64,000 nucleotides of DNA from CAVVSQ01 sp963848825. GTDB lineage: Bacteria > Planctomycetota > Planctomycetia > Gemmatales > Gemmataceae. The stretch is taken from contig CAWKFA010000009.1 in NCBI GenBank assembly GCA_963848825.1, positions 806,001 to 870,000 on the forward strand, written 5' to 3'. Below, piece after piece: positions 8,701-19,679 of this stretch (position 1 is its first letter; every line of letters begins with the position of its first letter). The notes beneath the pieces are model-generated. The model had not been told where the DNA came from. It ran no database searches and worked only from the letters and a program-made list of their open reading frames with translations. The translations under genes and the position numbers were made by a program.

Positions 8701-11700
8701 AGTCTCCGCAAGACCAGCTGCCGTGTCGCTACCAATCAAACCAGAAACAGAGGGTGATGCGGCGGCAGTGGTTTTGCCATCGTAAATCTTCGTGTTGGTT
8801 GTCGCGGTGAGCGTCAGAGACGCTCGGTTAATTACACCGGTCGTATTCGCCACTGTAGTCACACTGTAATTGTTCCCCCCATTGCCGTCTATCACCATGT
8901 ACGAGTTGACGGCCAATGTTTTTCCAGAACCCGCATTGGCGTCGGTGTAAACTTCTCCAGGCGGGAAGGGTGCCATCAAAAGGTCGTAAGGGTCGACGAC
9001 TAGCCCATTCGCGGAGAGAATGGTCTCGCCCCGGTGACAGGATTAACTTTTATTATTTCAGGGGGGCTGTTGCTGACGTAAATGTTGCCATTGCCATCGA
9101 CCGCAATTCCTTTGGCCCGCCGCCAAAGTTGCCGTTGAAGGTGAGCACTGACTGTACCCCCGTCGTGAGGTTCACGCGAATCACCGCACCCCCTTGGAAG
9201 GCATCATGATCGCCGACCAGGATATCGCCATTCGGGGCCAGTACCAAATGGTCTGGATTGGCAAGTAAGCCACCGCTGGTGAGAATGCTTTGATGCCGGT
9301 TACAGGATTCACAATTATTAAGGCCCCATCCAGAAAGGTACTACCCGCTTGGAAACCACGGTCGCCAACCAGGAGGTTTCCGTTGGGCAGCACAATGACT
9401 CCTGCGCACACCTTTAAAAAACCCGCCGGATGAAATTAATGTCTGTTGCCCATCTATCGAATTCACTGCAACGATTTTGCCGGTGGAGTCGCCGACATAA
9501 ATCATGCCATTGGCCCCCGGCGCGATGCTGACTGGCGTCGCCAGGTTCTGTCCCGAGGAGAGCAGACTCTGGTGCCCAGTCCAGGGATTAATTTCGATCA
9601 AAGCATGCGCACCACGATCACAATCACCAGGTCGCGATTCGGAAGCACGGCGATTCCTTCTGTGGGGTCGGTCAGGTAACCTCCGGAGGCAATCAACCTT
9701 TGTGACCCCGTCACCGCATCCACGGCCACGACGCGGGCCGACGAATCAACCACGTAAAGAAGTCCACTGACCACGTTGTCGTTACCTTGTAGACCGGTAA
9801 CCATGGGCACGGCTGCGGCGATTGTCGTTGAATCGTAGGTCTTGGTGTTGGTCTGAGCCGTGATCGTGAGTAGCGTGGCGTACTACACGAGTCGTATTAG
9901 CCAAAGTCGTCACGGAGTAATTGTTTCCGTTGTTGCCGTCATTGACCGTGTAGGCGCCGATGCTCAATGTTTTGCCGGTTCCGGCATTGGCATCACTGAA
10001 CACTTCTGTCGCTGTGACTGTGTCGTTGCCTTGTAAGCCCGATGGAGAGAACTTGGCAACGGTGTTGTTACCTCGATTGACGACGTAAAGGTTGCCGCTG
10101 CCATCGAAGGCCAGGCCCTGGGGATAATTCAGCCCGGTCAGGGTGGCGCCGGGCGTGTTGGCGCCGGGGTTGAACATGCTCACTGTAGTGCCGTTGCCAT
10201 TCTGGCCTTGATCGACGACGTAAAGGTTGCCGCGGCTATCAAATGCCAGGGATGTGGGAGAATCCAGTCCATTGAGGGTTGCACTGGGCGTGGTGTGCGC
10301 CAGGAACAAATTTGCTCACCGTGTCGTTGCCTTTGTTCGTTACGTAAAGATTACCGCTGCCATCGAAGACCATGGCAATTGGATCACTAAGCCCGGTCAG
10401 GGTGGCACTGGGCGTAGTGCTGCCAGGAACAAATTTGTCCACCCGGCGTCATTTCCTCTGTTCGTGACGTAAAGGTCGCCACTACCGTCGACTGCCAGGC
10501 CATAGGGTTTATTCACCCCGGCGAGGGTGGTGCTGGGCAAGGTTGCCCCAGGGGCGTATTTGCTCACGGTGGTACCGGTGAAATGCCCAAAATTGGCAAC
10601 GTATAAGTTACCGCTGCCGTCAAAGGCTAGGGCAACCGGATCATTCAGCCCGTTCAGAACAGCACTGGCGAGCGTCGCACCGGGAGCGAACTTGCTGACG
10701 GTGTTATTGCTGGAGTTTGCGACGAAAAGGTTTCCACTCCCATCGAATGCCAGGGCCCACGGCCCACTGAGCCCAGTGAGGGTTGCACTGGGCGTCGCGG
10801 CGCCAGGGGCGAACCTGCTCACTGTCGTGCCGCTGCCGCTTTCATCGCCTTGATTCGCGATGAAGAGGTTGCCGGTGCCATCGGCGGCCAAGGCAGCGGG
10901 TCCATTTAGTCCCGTAAGGATAGCTCGACGCGAGGGTAGCGGCGTTGACTGAAAAAGCACCAACACTAGCGGTGGAATCATATGTCTTCGTGTACGTCGG
11001 CGCTGTGAGCGTCAAGGGGGCTTTGTTGATGACGCCCGTCGTGCTGTTCACAGTTGTCACGGTGTAATTCTTGCCGCCATTGCCGTCATTGATCGTGTAA
11101 GTGCTGACGCTCAAAGTCTTGCTCGAACCGGCATTCGCGTTGGTATACACCTCCGCCAAACCAGAAACCGAATCATTGCCAATCAGACCGGGAATTGTCA
11201 GTTGAGCGTTATCGAAGGACAAACCGCTGTAGAAGTCGTAAAGGCCAATCTGCCCGTGGGTTTCCGTGCTGTCCACAAACGTTGATACGAGAATCCCATT
11301 GATGTAAGCCTTGTACGTGGTTCCAAAAACATCAACGCGGAGCGTAATGTTTTCCCCAGGGAAAACGACATTGTTGACATCAACGGCAGTCGCAACGATA
11401 CCTGTCCAGGTAAGGCGACCCCAGCGTTTCCGGTCCTGTGCCGGCACCATACCCTCCACCCCCTATAACCAAAAGAACGCCGTTGTTGTTTCCGCCATCG
11501 AAATTGCTGCGTAACCAAATGCCACCGTCTGAAACGTCGTTGATATCAATTTGAAACGAAAAGTTGGTAAGATCGAAACCCGTAAGGCTGGTATAGGTTA
11601 GCGGGGAATTATTCGGTGCAGCGGCCCTATAAACGCCGCCACTTGCCGACCAATTCCCAAGTTGATTGCCCCATGGGGGCGAATCCAAGACCGCTGTGTC

Positions 11701-14700
11701 GAATTTGTCGGAGAATATCGTGGAGGCTATTTGCGGGCTCGCCGCCGCCGTGGTCGTCGCGTCGTACGTTTTCGTGTTTGTCGTGGCCGTGATCGTCAAG
11801 GGTGCTGGGTTAATCACTCCCGTGGTGTTGCTTACGGTTGTCACGGTGTAATTGTTGCCGCCATTCCCGTCGTTGATCGTGTAGGCGCTGACGCTGAGGG
11901 TCTTGGTCGAACCGGCGTTGGCGGCGGCGTAAACCTCGGCTAGTCCGGTCACGGTGTCCTTGCCCAGGAGACCCGACACCGTCGGTATGGCCGCGGCGGT
12001 CGTCGTTGAATCGTACGTTTTCGTGTTCGTCACCGCCGAAATGGTCAAGGACGCCGGGGTGACCTTAAGCCCGCCCGCAAGGGCCCCGTGCTGCCATTGA
12101 ACCCGGACCCGGGGAAATAAACGGCCGTGATGGTGTGAATGCCGCCGTTGGCCTGAATCACCTGCAATTGAGTCGAGGTCGTGACCAAGGTGAAGATCGC
12201 ATTTGTACCCGATACGGTATCCGAAGAGATACTGCCGAGGTCGGTTGTGCCGTCTTGGAAATCGAGGAACCGGCCGCGGGCGCAGCGGTACCTCTGGTCG
12301 GAGCGACCGTTGCCGTCAAGGTGACTGGTGTGCCGTAGGTGACTGTTGAGGCAGACGAGGTTACGGTGGTGAGTGTGTCGACGGGAAAGGGGCCGCCTGG
12401 GTCACCGTAATCTGCTGACCCAGGACGGTGATGTGGGCCGTGCGAGCCGGGCCGGCGTTCTGGGAAAAGGAGAAAGAGATCACGCCGCCCGAGATGTTCC
12501 CGATGGTAAGCCAGGTCTGGTCACTGCTCGGAGCGAAAAGGCCCGTCAACGTCTCGGTCGTAGGCAGGATCGGAAGCAACTGGTCCGACCCTGCGCCGCC
12601 GCTTCATTGATCGGGCCTCCCGGCACGAACGCTCGTGGCAATTCCTTGATCGCGCTGTCGCTGGTATCGGCGATGTAGAGGTTGCCTGCAGTGTCCACGG
12701 CCACGCCTGCCGGGTCACTCAGTCCCGAGGAAACCAAGGTGCTGACCGTCTGCGTCGTGGCGTTCCACTTCATGATCGCGTTGTTGCCGTAATCAGCGAC
12801 GTAGAGGTTGCCCGACCCGTCCACAACTACTTCAAATGGACGGGACAGCCCCGACGAGAGCAGGGTGGTCAGCGCTGCGTCGTCGAGTTCAACTCCTCAA
12901 TCACGCTATCGTAGTTATTGGCGCTGTAGACATTGCCCGCCGCGTCCACCGCAACGCCAAACGGGTTGTTGAGCTCCGAGGAAATCAGAGTGGCGACGGT
13001 GTGCGTCGTTGCGCCCATTCCTTGATGTAGTTGTTGTGGTCAGTGAAGTAAATGTTCCCAGCCGCGTCCAGCGCCACACTCTGTGGTAAAGACAGCCCCG
13101 AGACAACGGTGGAGACCGTCCCGGTGATTTGGTTCCATTCCTTAATCACGTTGTTATAGGTATCCGCGATGTATACATTACCCGCCGCGTCCACCCCCAC
13201 ACCAGCCGGGGAAGCCAATCCCAAGGCGACCAGTGTTGTCAATGTCCCGGTCGCGGCGCTCCACTTCTCAATCGCGTTGTTAAAGGTATCCGCAATGTAT
13301 ACATTGCCCGCCCCATCCACCGCCACGCCCGCCGGATGAGATATTCCCAGGAGAGCAGGTAATCAGATGGCGGGCAGATAGCTGCTGCCGGCCTGGGTGA
13401 CTGAGGGTCTGGCCGGCGATGGTCAGGTGCCGCTGCGCGTGGGACCGCTATTGGCGTCGAATGTGAATATGGCCAGGCCGTCGCCCGTGCCGCTGGCGCT
13501 GGTATGCAGCCAGGAGGCGTTGCGTGTCGCCGACCATGCACTCCCATCAACGACGATGTCCGAATCCGTGCCAGCGGCCGGGCCTTCGAGAAGGGCATAG
13601 CTTCCCAGGGCAGAGATAATGACCCCGGTAGTGTCGGCCAGGGTGGTGACGGTGTAGTTTCCCGGATCGCTAATGGTGTAAGCGCTGACGGACAGGGTTT
13701 TGCTCGATCCGACATTCGGGTCCGCGTAAACTTCCATAAGACCTGTCACCGTGTCGTTGCCAAGTAAACCCGAAACGCTTGGACTTGCGGCAGCCATGGT
13801 AGTGGAATCATAGATTTTCGTGTTGGTCGTGGCCGTTATGGTAAGGGGGGCCGGGTTAATCAACCCCGTCGTGATAGTCACGAGCGTCACTGTATAATCG
13901 TTGCCGCCATCACCGTCATTAACGGTGTAGGCGCTAACGCTCAGCGTCTTGTTTGAACCGGCATTTGCGTTGGTATACTCCTCAATCAGGCCGGAGACGG
14001 TGTCGTCAGTCGGTGACGTGTAACGAGAAATTCCAGATGTGTTCGTGCCTCCGCCGACCCAGACTTGGCCGGCTACAACTGCAATGGCGGCAGCAGACGC
14101 CCCGGTAGAGAGTGTCCTCACAAACATCCCGTCAGTACCGAAGATGGAAATGTCGGACGTGTTCGGACCGCCGCCGACCCAAACTTGGGGGCCTACCACC
14201 GTGATCGCATCGGCCGAATTTACGGTTGGAATGGTCTTCAAAAAAGTCCCGTCAGTACCGAAGACGGAAATGCCAGATGTGTTCGTGCCTCCGCCGACCC
14301 AGACTTGGCCGGCTACAACGGCAATAGTGGCAGCAGACGCCCCGGTAGAGAGTGTCTTCACAAACGTCCCGTCAGTACCGAAGATGGAAATGTCGGACGT
14401 GTTCGGACCGCCGCCGACCCAAACTTAGGCGCCTACCACCGTGATCGCATCGGCCGAATTTACGGTTGGAATGGTCTTCAAAAAGGTCCCGTCAGTTCCG
14501 AAGACGGAAATGCCAGATGTGTTCGTGCCTCCGCCGAACCAGACTTGGCCGGCTACAACTGCAATGGCGGCAGCAGACGCCCCGGTAGAGAGTGTCCTCA
14601 CAAACATCCCGTCAGTACCGAAGATGGAAATGTCGGATGTGTTCGGACCTCCGCCCACCCAAACTTGGTGCCTACCACCGTGATCGCGTCGGCCGAATCC

Positions 14701-17400
14701 ACCGTAAAGATGGATCCTAAGAAATGTCCCCGGTCTAAACCTGACACCGTCGGTAGGGCCGTGGCGGTTGTCGTTGAATCGTACGTTTTCGTGTTTGTCG
14801 TGGCAGTGATGGTGAGGGGTGCGGGAGCGACCTGCAACCCGCCCGCGAGCGTCCCAGTGCTGCCATTGAAGGCGGAACCGGGGGAGTAATTCGCGATGAT
14901 GGTGTGGATGCCGAGGTTGGCTTGAATGACCTGCAACTGATTGGGCGAGGTGACCAACGTGAAGATTGCGTTTTTTCCGGAGACGGTTTCCGTTGAAGTG
15001 GTGCCGAGATCGGTGCTGCCGTCGTGGAAATCGACCGAACCGGCAGTGGGGGGGGGGGTGCCGCTGGAGGGGGCGACTGTGGCCGTCAAGGTGACCGGTG
15101 TGCCGTAAGTGATGGTGGAAACTAAAAAACTGCCAACGGCGGCGCCGACTGTCGTCGTGGTGTCATTGAGGGAGAACCTCGCAACGAAGGAGTCATTGAG
15201 GCCGCCGAAACTGGTCTGGAAAGCGCCACTCGTAGTGGGGAAGTTGGTTGAGCTGGTGTGGCCGGTAACATAGGCGTTGCCATTGCTGTCCACCGCGATT
15301 GCCGGCCGATATCTTCACCATCTCCACCTAGGTAGGTGCTGTACATTAGGGCCGTGCCGGTAGGATTCAGCTTTGTTACGAAGGCATCATCGGCGCCGCC
15401 ATCACTTGCGTGACTGGTTTGGAATGCACCGCTTGTGATGGGGAAGTTAGTGGAACTTGTTTGGCCCGTAACGTAGGCGTCGCCATTTCCGTCGACGGCA
15501 ATGCCATAGCCATACTCCCTACCATTTCCGGCGAGATATGTGCTGTAAATGAGGCTCGTTCCCGCAGCGTTCAGCTTGGTTACGAAGGCACTGATGTTAC
15601 CGCCCCCGAGATTGGTCTCATATGCGCCTGTCGTAACGGGAAATTTGGTGGATGATGTGTAGCCGGTAACGTAGGCGTTGCCCGAGCCGTCCACCGCGAC
15701 GGATTGCCCAACGTCTTCACCAGTCCCTCCGAGGAAAGTGCTGTATAGGAGTGCCGTGCCAGTGGGGTTAAGTTTCGAAATGAAGGCGTCATCACCACCT
15801 CCGGCGTTATTGGCGTGGCTGGTTTGGAAGGCACCGGTAGTGGTGGGAAAGTCCATACCCGTTGAGCCGGTCACGTAGGCGTTGCCAGAGTCATCAACGG
15901 CGACGCCATAGGCCACATTACCACTGTTGCCACCAAGGAAAGTGCTATAAATGAGGGCGGTGCCGGTAGGATTCAGCTTCGTTATGAAAGTGCTGGCATA
16001 ACTGGTCTGATAGGCGCCGGTTGTCGTGGGGAAATTGGTGGAACCAGTGGAACCGGTGATGTACGCGTCGCCGGAGCCATCTACTGCAATGGCTTGGCCG
16101 TTGTCATAAAAATTCCCGCCTAGGTAAGTGCTGTAGATTAATAACGACCCGGTAGCATTTAGCTTCGTTACAAAAGCGTCCCCCTTGCCACCGTCATTAC
16201 TGTGGGTGGTTTGTAAGGCCCCATTCGTGGTTGGGAAATTGGAGGATTGGGTGTAGCCAGTGATGTAGGCGTTTCCAGCGCCGTCCACCGCAATGGCATT
16301 GCCAAAATTAACGTCGTCATTACCGCCGAGGTAGGTGCTGTAAATGAGGCCCGTTCCGGTGGCATTCAGCTTCGCAACGAAGACGCCTTTCCCGCTGAAA
16401 TTTGTCTGGTAAGCGCCGTTCGTGGTGGGGAAATTATTAGAATCAGTGGTACCAATGATATATGCGTTGCCTGAACCGTCCACCGAAATGGCAGGGACGT
16501 TGTCATTGCCAACGCCGCCGAGGTACGTGCTATAGACCAGTACGGGATCAATTGTCAGCGGCAAGCTGGCATCGTACGCCCCCATCTGAAAGCCAACCTC
16601 ATCCTGCCCTAGGAGCCTAAACTGCCCCGGGACTGCCTGCCGAATGCCGTCCACCTCTTGATAAATCACCGGCGCATGCTCCAGCACCTCACCGGATGCA
16701 GTGGACAGGACAAGGTTCCCCTTATCATCCAGGCTGATACTGTTGACCCCTTGAACATCAAACCGAATGCTGCCCGGATCGGCCCCCGGTGCAACCACGA
16801 AGTCGTATTCCAGCTGGTCTGGTTGCCGTAATACACCAGGTTGACGCCAGGATAAACGTCGTGGTAGGCGACACGGCCGTAATTGGCGACATTGGTGTGC
16901 CACTGGCTTGGGTCGTTGCCGATGAAGTAATTGCTTGTTCCCGGCAGCTGGTCTTGGCCGGTTACCGTCGCTTGCGGGTTGGCACCCACCAAGTTCATGG
17001 CCAGGGTCACGCCCGTCACGTTTGCCGGCGGGGAGTTCGGATTGGGCGTATCTGGTGTCAGATTCGGCGGATTGGAACTCGTCCCGCCAGCCGTGGGCGT
17101 TTGCAAGTTAAGCACAGCACTAGTGGAAGTTAAGAACAGGGCATAACCGCTGCCGTGCGACAAATATTGCACCTGGGCCGCAGTCTGGCCGGCGTTGGCC
17201 TCGAAACTAAGCGGCAACTGGCCGTACGTTTGCAATAACTGCTGGTTGCTCGCTGTGAGGCCGGTTGTGGGGGCAAGCCGATCTTCCAGGCATTCGCAAT
17301 ACAACCGCGTGCGCTTGGCCCGGCACCCCACGGGTTGCTGCGGGCGGTTGCAAAACCACGATGCCATGAGCTTGCGGATAGGGAGGAAGGTCTTGGGCAT
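5748..17400 (-). CDS. giant modular surface protein (DUF7948-SBBP-Ig-YDG-BACON-NHL-LamG-cohesin/dockerin), multiple frameshifts
   Basis: About 3,880 codons from ATG 17400 to the stop at 5748, read through some 18 frame changes. The N-terminus has the planctomycete motif CLEDRLAPT, then a DUF7948-like domain (LPLSFEANAGQTAAQVQYL). Seven SBBP repeats follow (15190-16550), then an Ig-like domain (14850-15160), YDG domains, a 40-residue repeat block (14041-14712), two BACON-like domains (about 13380-13600 and 12360-12590) around NHL-type propeller repeats (12600-13360), another Ig-like domain, a LamG-like domain (11190-11700), two further propeller blocks (10030-10950 and 8980-9800), Ig-like domains, and finally cohesin-like and dockerin-like modules (6450-7440). 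It is almost certainly secreted or cell-surface and may act in adhesion or carbohydrate contact. A frame change occurs near 16820, 15300, 14680, 13350, 12595, 11420, 10960, 10300, 9800, 8400, 7810, 6910 and 6500, among others. The large number of breaks in one long gene parallels the density elsewhere in the window, so I do not call it a pseudogene. Confidence 0.75.
6450..7440 (-). other. cohesin-like / dockerin-like / cohesin-like module at the C-terminal end of the giant protein
   Basis: Reading N to C: a cohesin-like strand pattern (VTDVTFSLTYNPSLLNITG), then two calcium-loop motifs DVNGDKVINGLDKL and DVAGDFSVDAGDVSTI as in type I dockerin or EF-hand repeats, then a second cohesin-like stretch (TLALTYDPAMLTVSPADI). 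This architecture is common in planctomycete surface proteins. A frameshift near 6910 separates the dockerin and the second cohesin. Confidence 0.6.
14041..14712 (-). repeat. 120-bp tandem repeats in a 240-bp A/B higher-order array
   Basis: Units start at 14041, 14161, 14281, 14401, 14521 and 14641 (last one partial), exactly 120 bases apart. Odd units (A) encode a 40-residue block with AVVAGQVWVGGGTNTSGIS, even units (B) one with TVVGPQVWVGGGPNTSDIS. A and B differ clearly, while A copies are nearly identical to each other and B copies likewise. The B unit at 14401 carries TAA (minus strand, 14425) where its sister has CAA, and the unit at 14641 lacks two bases. Confidence 0.9.
15048..15058. 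repeat. G11 homopolymer (C11 on the coding strand)
   Basis: Eleven consecutive G lie inside the Ig-like domain of the giant surface gene and encode a Thr-Pro-Pro-Pro linker. The frame is open across it as given. It is the longest G/C homopolymer I noticed in the window. Confidence 0.85.
15190..16550 (-). repeat. seven SBBP beta-propeller repeats
   Basis: Seven copies of about 62 residues follow the pattern YSTYLGG..(N/G)D...AIAVDGSGNAYITG.T.S.NFPTT.GA.QT...DAFV.KLN.TGT.L. SBBP repeats occur in secreted proteins and probably close a seven-bladed propeller here. The seventh copy is broken by an indel near 15300. Confidence 0.8.
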
Positions 17401-17899
17401 GGGAGGAAAATCTGTTTAGGGTAACGGGGACCGGAGCGGTTAGGTATCGTACCCGTTAGGTATTTGAACGCAAGGAAAAAATCACTCTGTGGTTTGCGGG
17501 GGTTGGGAGAGCATTCCGTGTGCAATGGTCGGCAGCGCCTTAAATACCGATTTTTGTGGACGCAACTCAGCAAGTTCTCCACTTGCCGCTGGCAAAACTT
17601 GAAAACAGCGGTGATCGCATGTTGATCATGTTCAGGTCAGCTTCGCACCAGGAACCGGGACGATCCAAATTTGAAGAATTCAGTCCACCATTCAGCCTCA
17701 AGGCCTTCTCAAGGAGAGTGCTGAAGAATCGCCCAAGGGGGCGGGCCAATACTTCACGCCCCGGCCGCTCACCAGGGGCGTCGTGGTTTGCGGTCTACTG
17801 AGTCGGGCAAGACCCGGGTCAATGGCCAAGCAGCCGCGTTCGAAATCTTGGGCGGGGGCGTTCGGCGAGGGCGCGGTAACCGGTGCCGTCGGGGCCTTT

Positions 17900-17927
17900 C
17901 CGTGTCTCACCAGTCTGTGAGACACGG
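17900..17927. promoter_or_regulatory. perfect 11-bp inverted repeat, possible operator or attenuator stem
   Basis: CCGTGTCTCAC and GTGAGACACGG are separated by CAGTCT. There is no U-run behind either side, so an intrinsic terminator is unlikely; a dimeric-repressor site is possible. The nearest gene starts are at 17400 (minus) and 18794 (plus), both about 0.5-0.9 kb away. The surrounding 17401-17899 holds no gene I can support. Confidence 0.35.
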
Positions 17928-17939
17928 AAAAATATTGTG

Positions 17940-18305
17940 TTAAAGTGCTTTGTTGTCAAGGGGTTGCGGATAAAACTGTGCCTGTATACTCGCTTGAGAC
18001 ACGAGTGACACATCCAGGACCGCGCCATGGAGCGGCGCGGGGATGCGAAACGGAAAATGCCTGACAATTTGGCAGCGCCCGGCCCCTGGCCACTGCATCT
18101 TTAACGGCGCCGTCGGCGTGCGCCACCGGCTTGTGGGTTTCCGCGGGGGCTTGCTGTGGCGGGCGTCCATCGCGCTGTTCGCGTCCCTGTCCTTGGGACC
18201 GTTGCTTGTCGGTGCTGCCATGTGGTCAATCGGATTTTTCAAAATAAGAAAATCCGGCCCGAGTTGGGAAACCGGCAGAACGTGGCCGACGAAACTCAAT
18301 TGCAT
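17940..18305 (-). CDS. short repeat-borne reading frame with the GHVLPVSQLGPDFLIL module
   Basis: From ATG 18305 the frame reads MQLSFVGHVLPVSQLGPD, nearly identical to the N-terminus at 4532. I recall short planctomycete proteins beginning this way, usually about 70-80 residues. After KNPIDH the sequence no longer resembles the family, so the copy is probably broken; the frame runs to a stop at 17940. No ribosome binding site is evident. Function unknown. Confidence 0.35.
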   Translation of the reverse strand: MQLSFVGHVLPVSQLGPDFLILKNPIDHMAAPTSNGPKDRDANSAMDARHSKPPRKPTSRWRTPTAPLKMQWPGAGRCQIVRHFPFRIPAPLHGAVLDVSLVSQASIQAQFYPQPLDNKAL

Positions 18306-18612
18306 TCGAACGCCCGCGGAGTGGCCGGGGGTTTTTAGAATGGTTGTGGTCATGGGTGGGACTGAACTTTAGCTGCAGACCTTTCTCACCGGCCGGGCAA
18401 GCCGGCCGGGGTCGTGGAGCGGGGTGGGTTTTAGTGCAGACTTCTCGCGGCCGGGCAGGGCCGGTCGTGGAGCGGGGTGGGTTTGGTTTAGCTACAGACC
18501 TTTCTCACCGGCCGGGCAAGCCGGCCGGGGTCGTGGAGCGGGGTGGGTTTGGTTTTAGCTACAGACCTTTCTCACCGGCCGGGCGAGCCGGCCGGGGTCG
18601 TGGAAGGGCGGA
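18228..18612. repeat. repeat cassette copy 2 with four tandem GC-rich units
   Basis: 18228-18420 matches 4453-4650. From about 18370 to 18605 a unit of about 57-66 bases (GACCTTTCTCACCGGCCGGG, CAAGCCGGCCGGGGTCGTGG, AGCGGGGTGGGTTTG) occurs four times; the second unit is shorter and diverged. Each unit holds a palindromic CCGGCCGGGC-AAGCCGGCCGG core able to fold into a strong hairpin. Confidence 0.75.
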
Positions 18613-18634
18613 GAGGATTTCTTCCAAAGCACTC

Positions 18635-18702
18635 ATAGCCCGCCGCGCAAGCAAGGGTTTTTTGCGAACTTTTGGCAAACCCTTGCGTGCGCGGCGGGCT
18701 AT
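18635..18702. repeat. long near-perfect inverted repeat (26-bp arms)
   Basis: The arms ATAGCCCGCCGCGCAAGCAA... and the complementary ...TTGCGTGCGCGGCGGGCTAT pair over 26 bases with a single mismatch around a 16-base loop (18661-18676). It lies between the GC-rich repeats and the DUF72 gene. It may be a second family of palindromic intergenic element; only one copy is present here. Confidence 0.65.
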
Positions 18703-18793
18703 AACTGGTACGCCGCTCTTTTACCCTCCGGGGCGACACAACTTTCAGCAATATCTCCAAAACGGCATAAATTTTGCGACCCGGTAAAGCTCC

Positions 18794-19651
18794 TTGGATT
18801 TATCTGCAACCAACGTGGAGCGGGTCGCCGTGACGGATTTATGGATTGGTACTTCAGGTTATGCCTATCCGGAGTGGTCGGAAGTGCTCTATCCGCGGGG
18901 CACGAAGCCGAGCCGGATGCTTGCTATTTATGAACGTAAATTTCCGCTCGTTGAATTGAACTTTTCTTATTACCAGATGCCAGGCGCTGAGCAGCTTGCC
19001 CGGATGGGACAACGTGTGGGGCCGGGTTTTCAGTTTATTGTTAAAGGGCATCGATCTTTCACGCATGCGTTTGATGAAACTCAGCTCGGGCCCTTTGGTG
19101 AAGCCATCACGCCTCTGCACACGCGTGGGCAGCTGGCTGGCGTGCTTTGCCAATTCCCGCAGCGGTTCCACCATAATGACGCCAATCGTCGGTGGATAGC
19201 CACGGTTCGGCAACATCTGGAAGATGTGCCGTTGGCGGTCGAATTTCGGCATGCTTCGTGGAACAGGCCAGACATCGGCGACTGGCTGGGGGACGAGGGG
19301 GTAACGCTGGTGTCTGTTGACGTGCCGGATATCCCGGCCCTTTATCCGCGTCAGCTGGTGCAAAGCGGGCCGGAGATTTATGTGCGTTTGCATTCGCGGC
19401 GGGCGGAGACCTGGTATAGCGGGGCTGATCGCTATGACTACTCTTATACCGACGCGGAAATGCAGGAGTGGGTCGACGCTCTGGCGAAACAGGCACCGCA
19501 AACGAAACGTGCGTTCGTTCTTTTCAACAACTGCCGCCGCGCCAATGCCGTAATCAACGCCAGGCGGATGATTTCTTTACTGGCAGAACAGGATCACCCC
19601 TTCCATGTCGTGGCCCCCCTGGTTGGCGCCGAACAGGGACTGCTGTTCTGA
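18794..19651 (+). CDS. DUF72 family protein (YecE-like)
   Basis: The 285-residue frame contains the DUF72 hallmarks: WIGTSGYAYPEWSEVLYP at the start, VELNFSYYQMP, FIVKGHRSFTH, VEFRHASW and YVRLHSRRAE(T)WY, with a late FNNCRRANAVINA. DUF72 is a TIM-barrel family of unknown reaction. The ATG at 18794 is used, although a GTG at 18831 directly before the conserved core is possible. The ligase gene follows after 28 bases on the same strand, so the two are probably co-transcribed. Confidence 0.85.
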   Translation: MDLSATNVERVAVTDLWIGTSGYAYPEWSEVLYPRGTKPSRMLAIYERKFPLVELNFSYYQMPGAEQLARMGQRVGPGFQFIVKGHRSFTHAFDETQLGPFGEAITPLHTRGQLAGVLCQFPQRFHHNDANRRWIATVRQHLEDVPLAVEFRHASWNRPDIGDWLGDEGVTLVSVDVPDIPALYPRQLVQSGPEIYVRLHSRRAETWYSGADRYDYSYTDAEMQEWVDALAKQAPQTKRAFVLFNNCRRANAVINARRMISLLAEQDHPFHVVAPLVGAEQGLLF

Positions 19652-19679
19652 AGCGAAGTAACGAAAACCGGGTGCCCGC

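Noticed and set aside
14041..14712. CRISPR-like array
   Set aside because: Units are contiguous 120-bp coding repeats with no unique spacers and no cas genes nearby.
14065..14889. 274-codon repetitive plus-strand frame
   Set aside because: It only mirrors the 120-bp repeats of the giant surface gene, which fits the surrounding protein on the minus strand.
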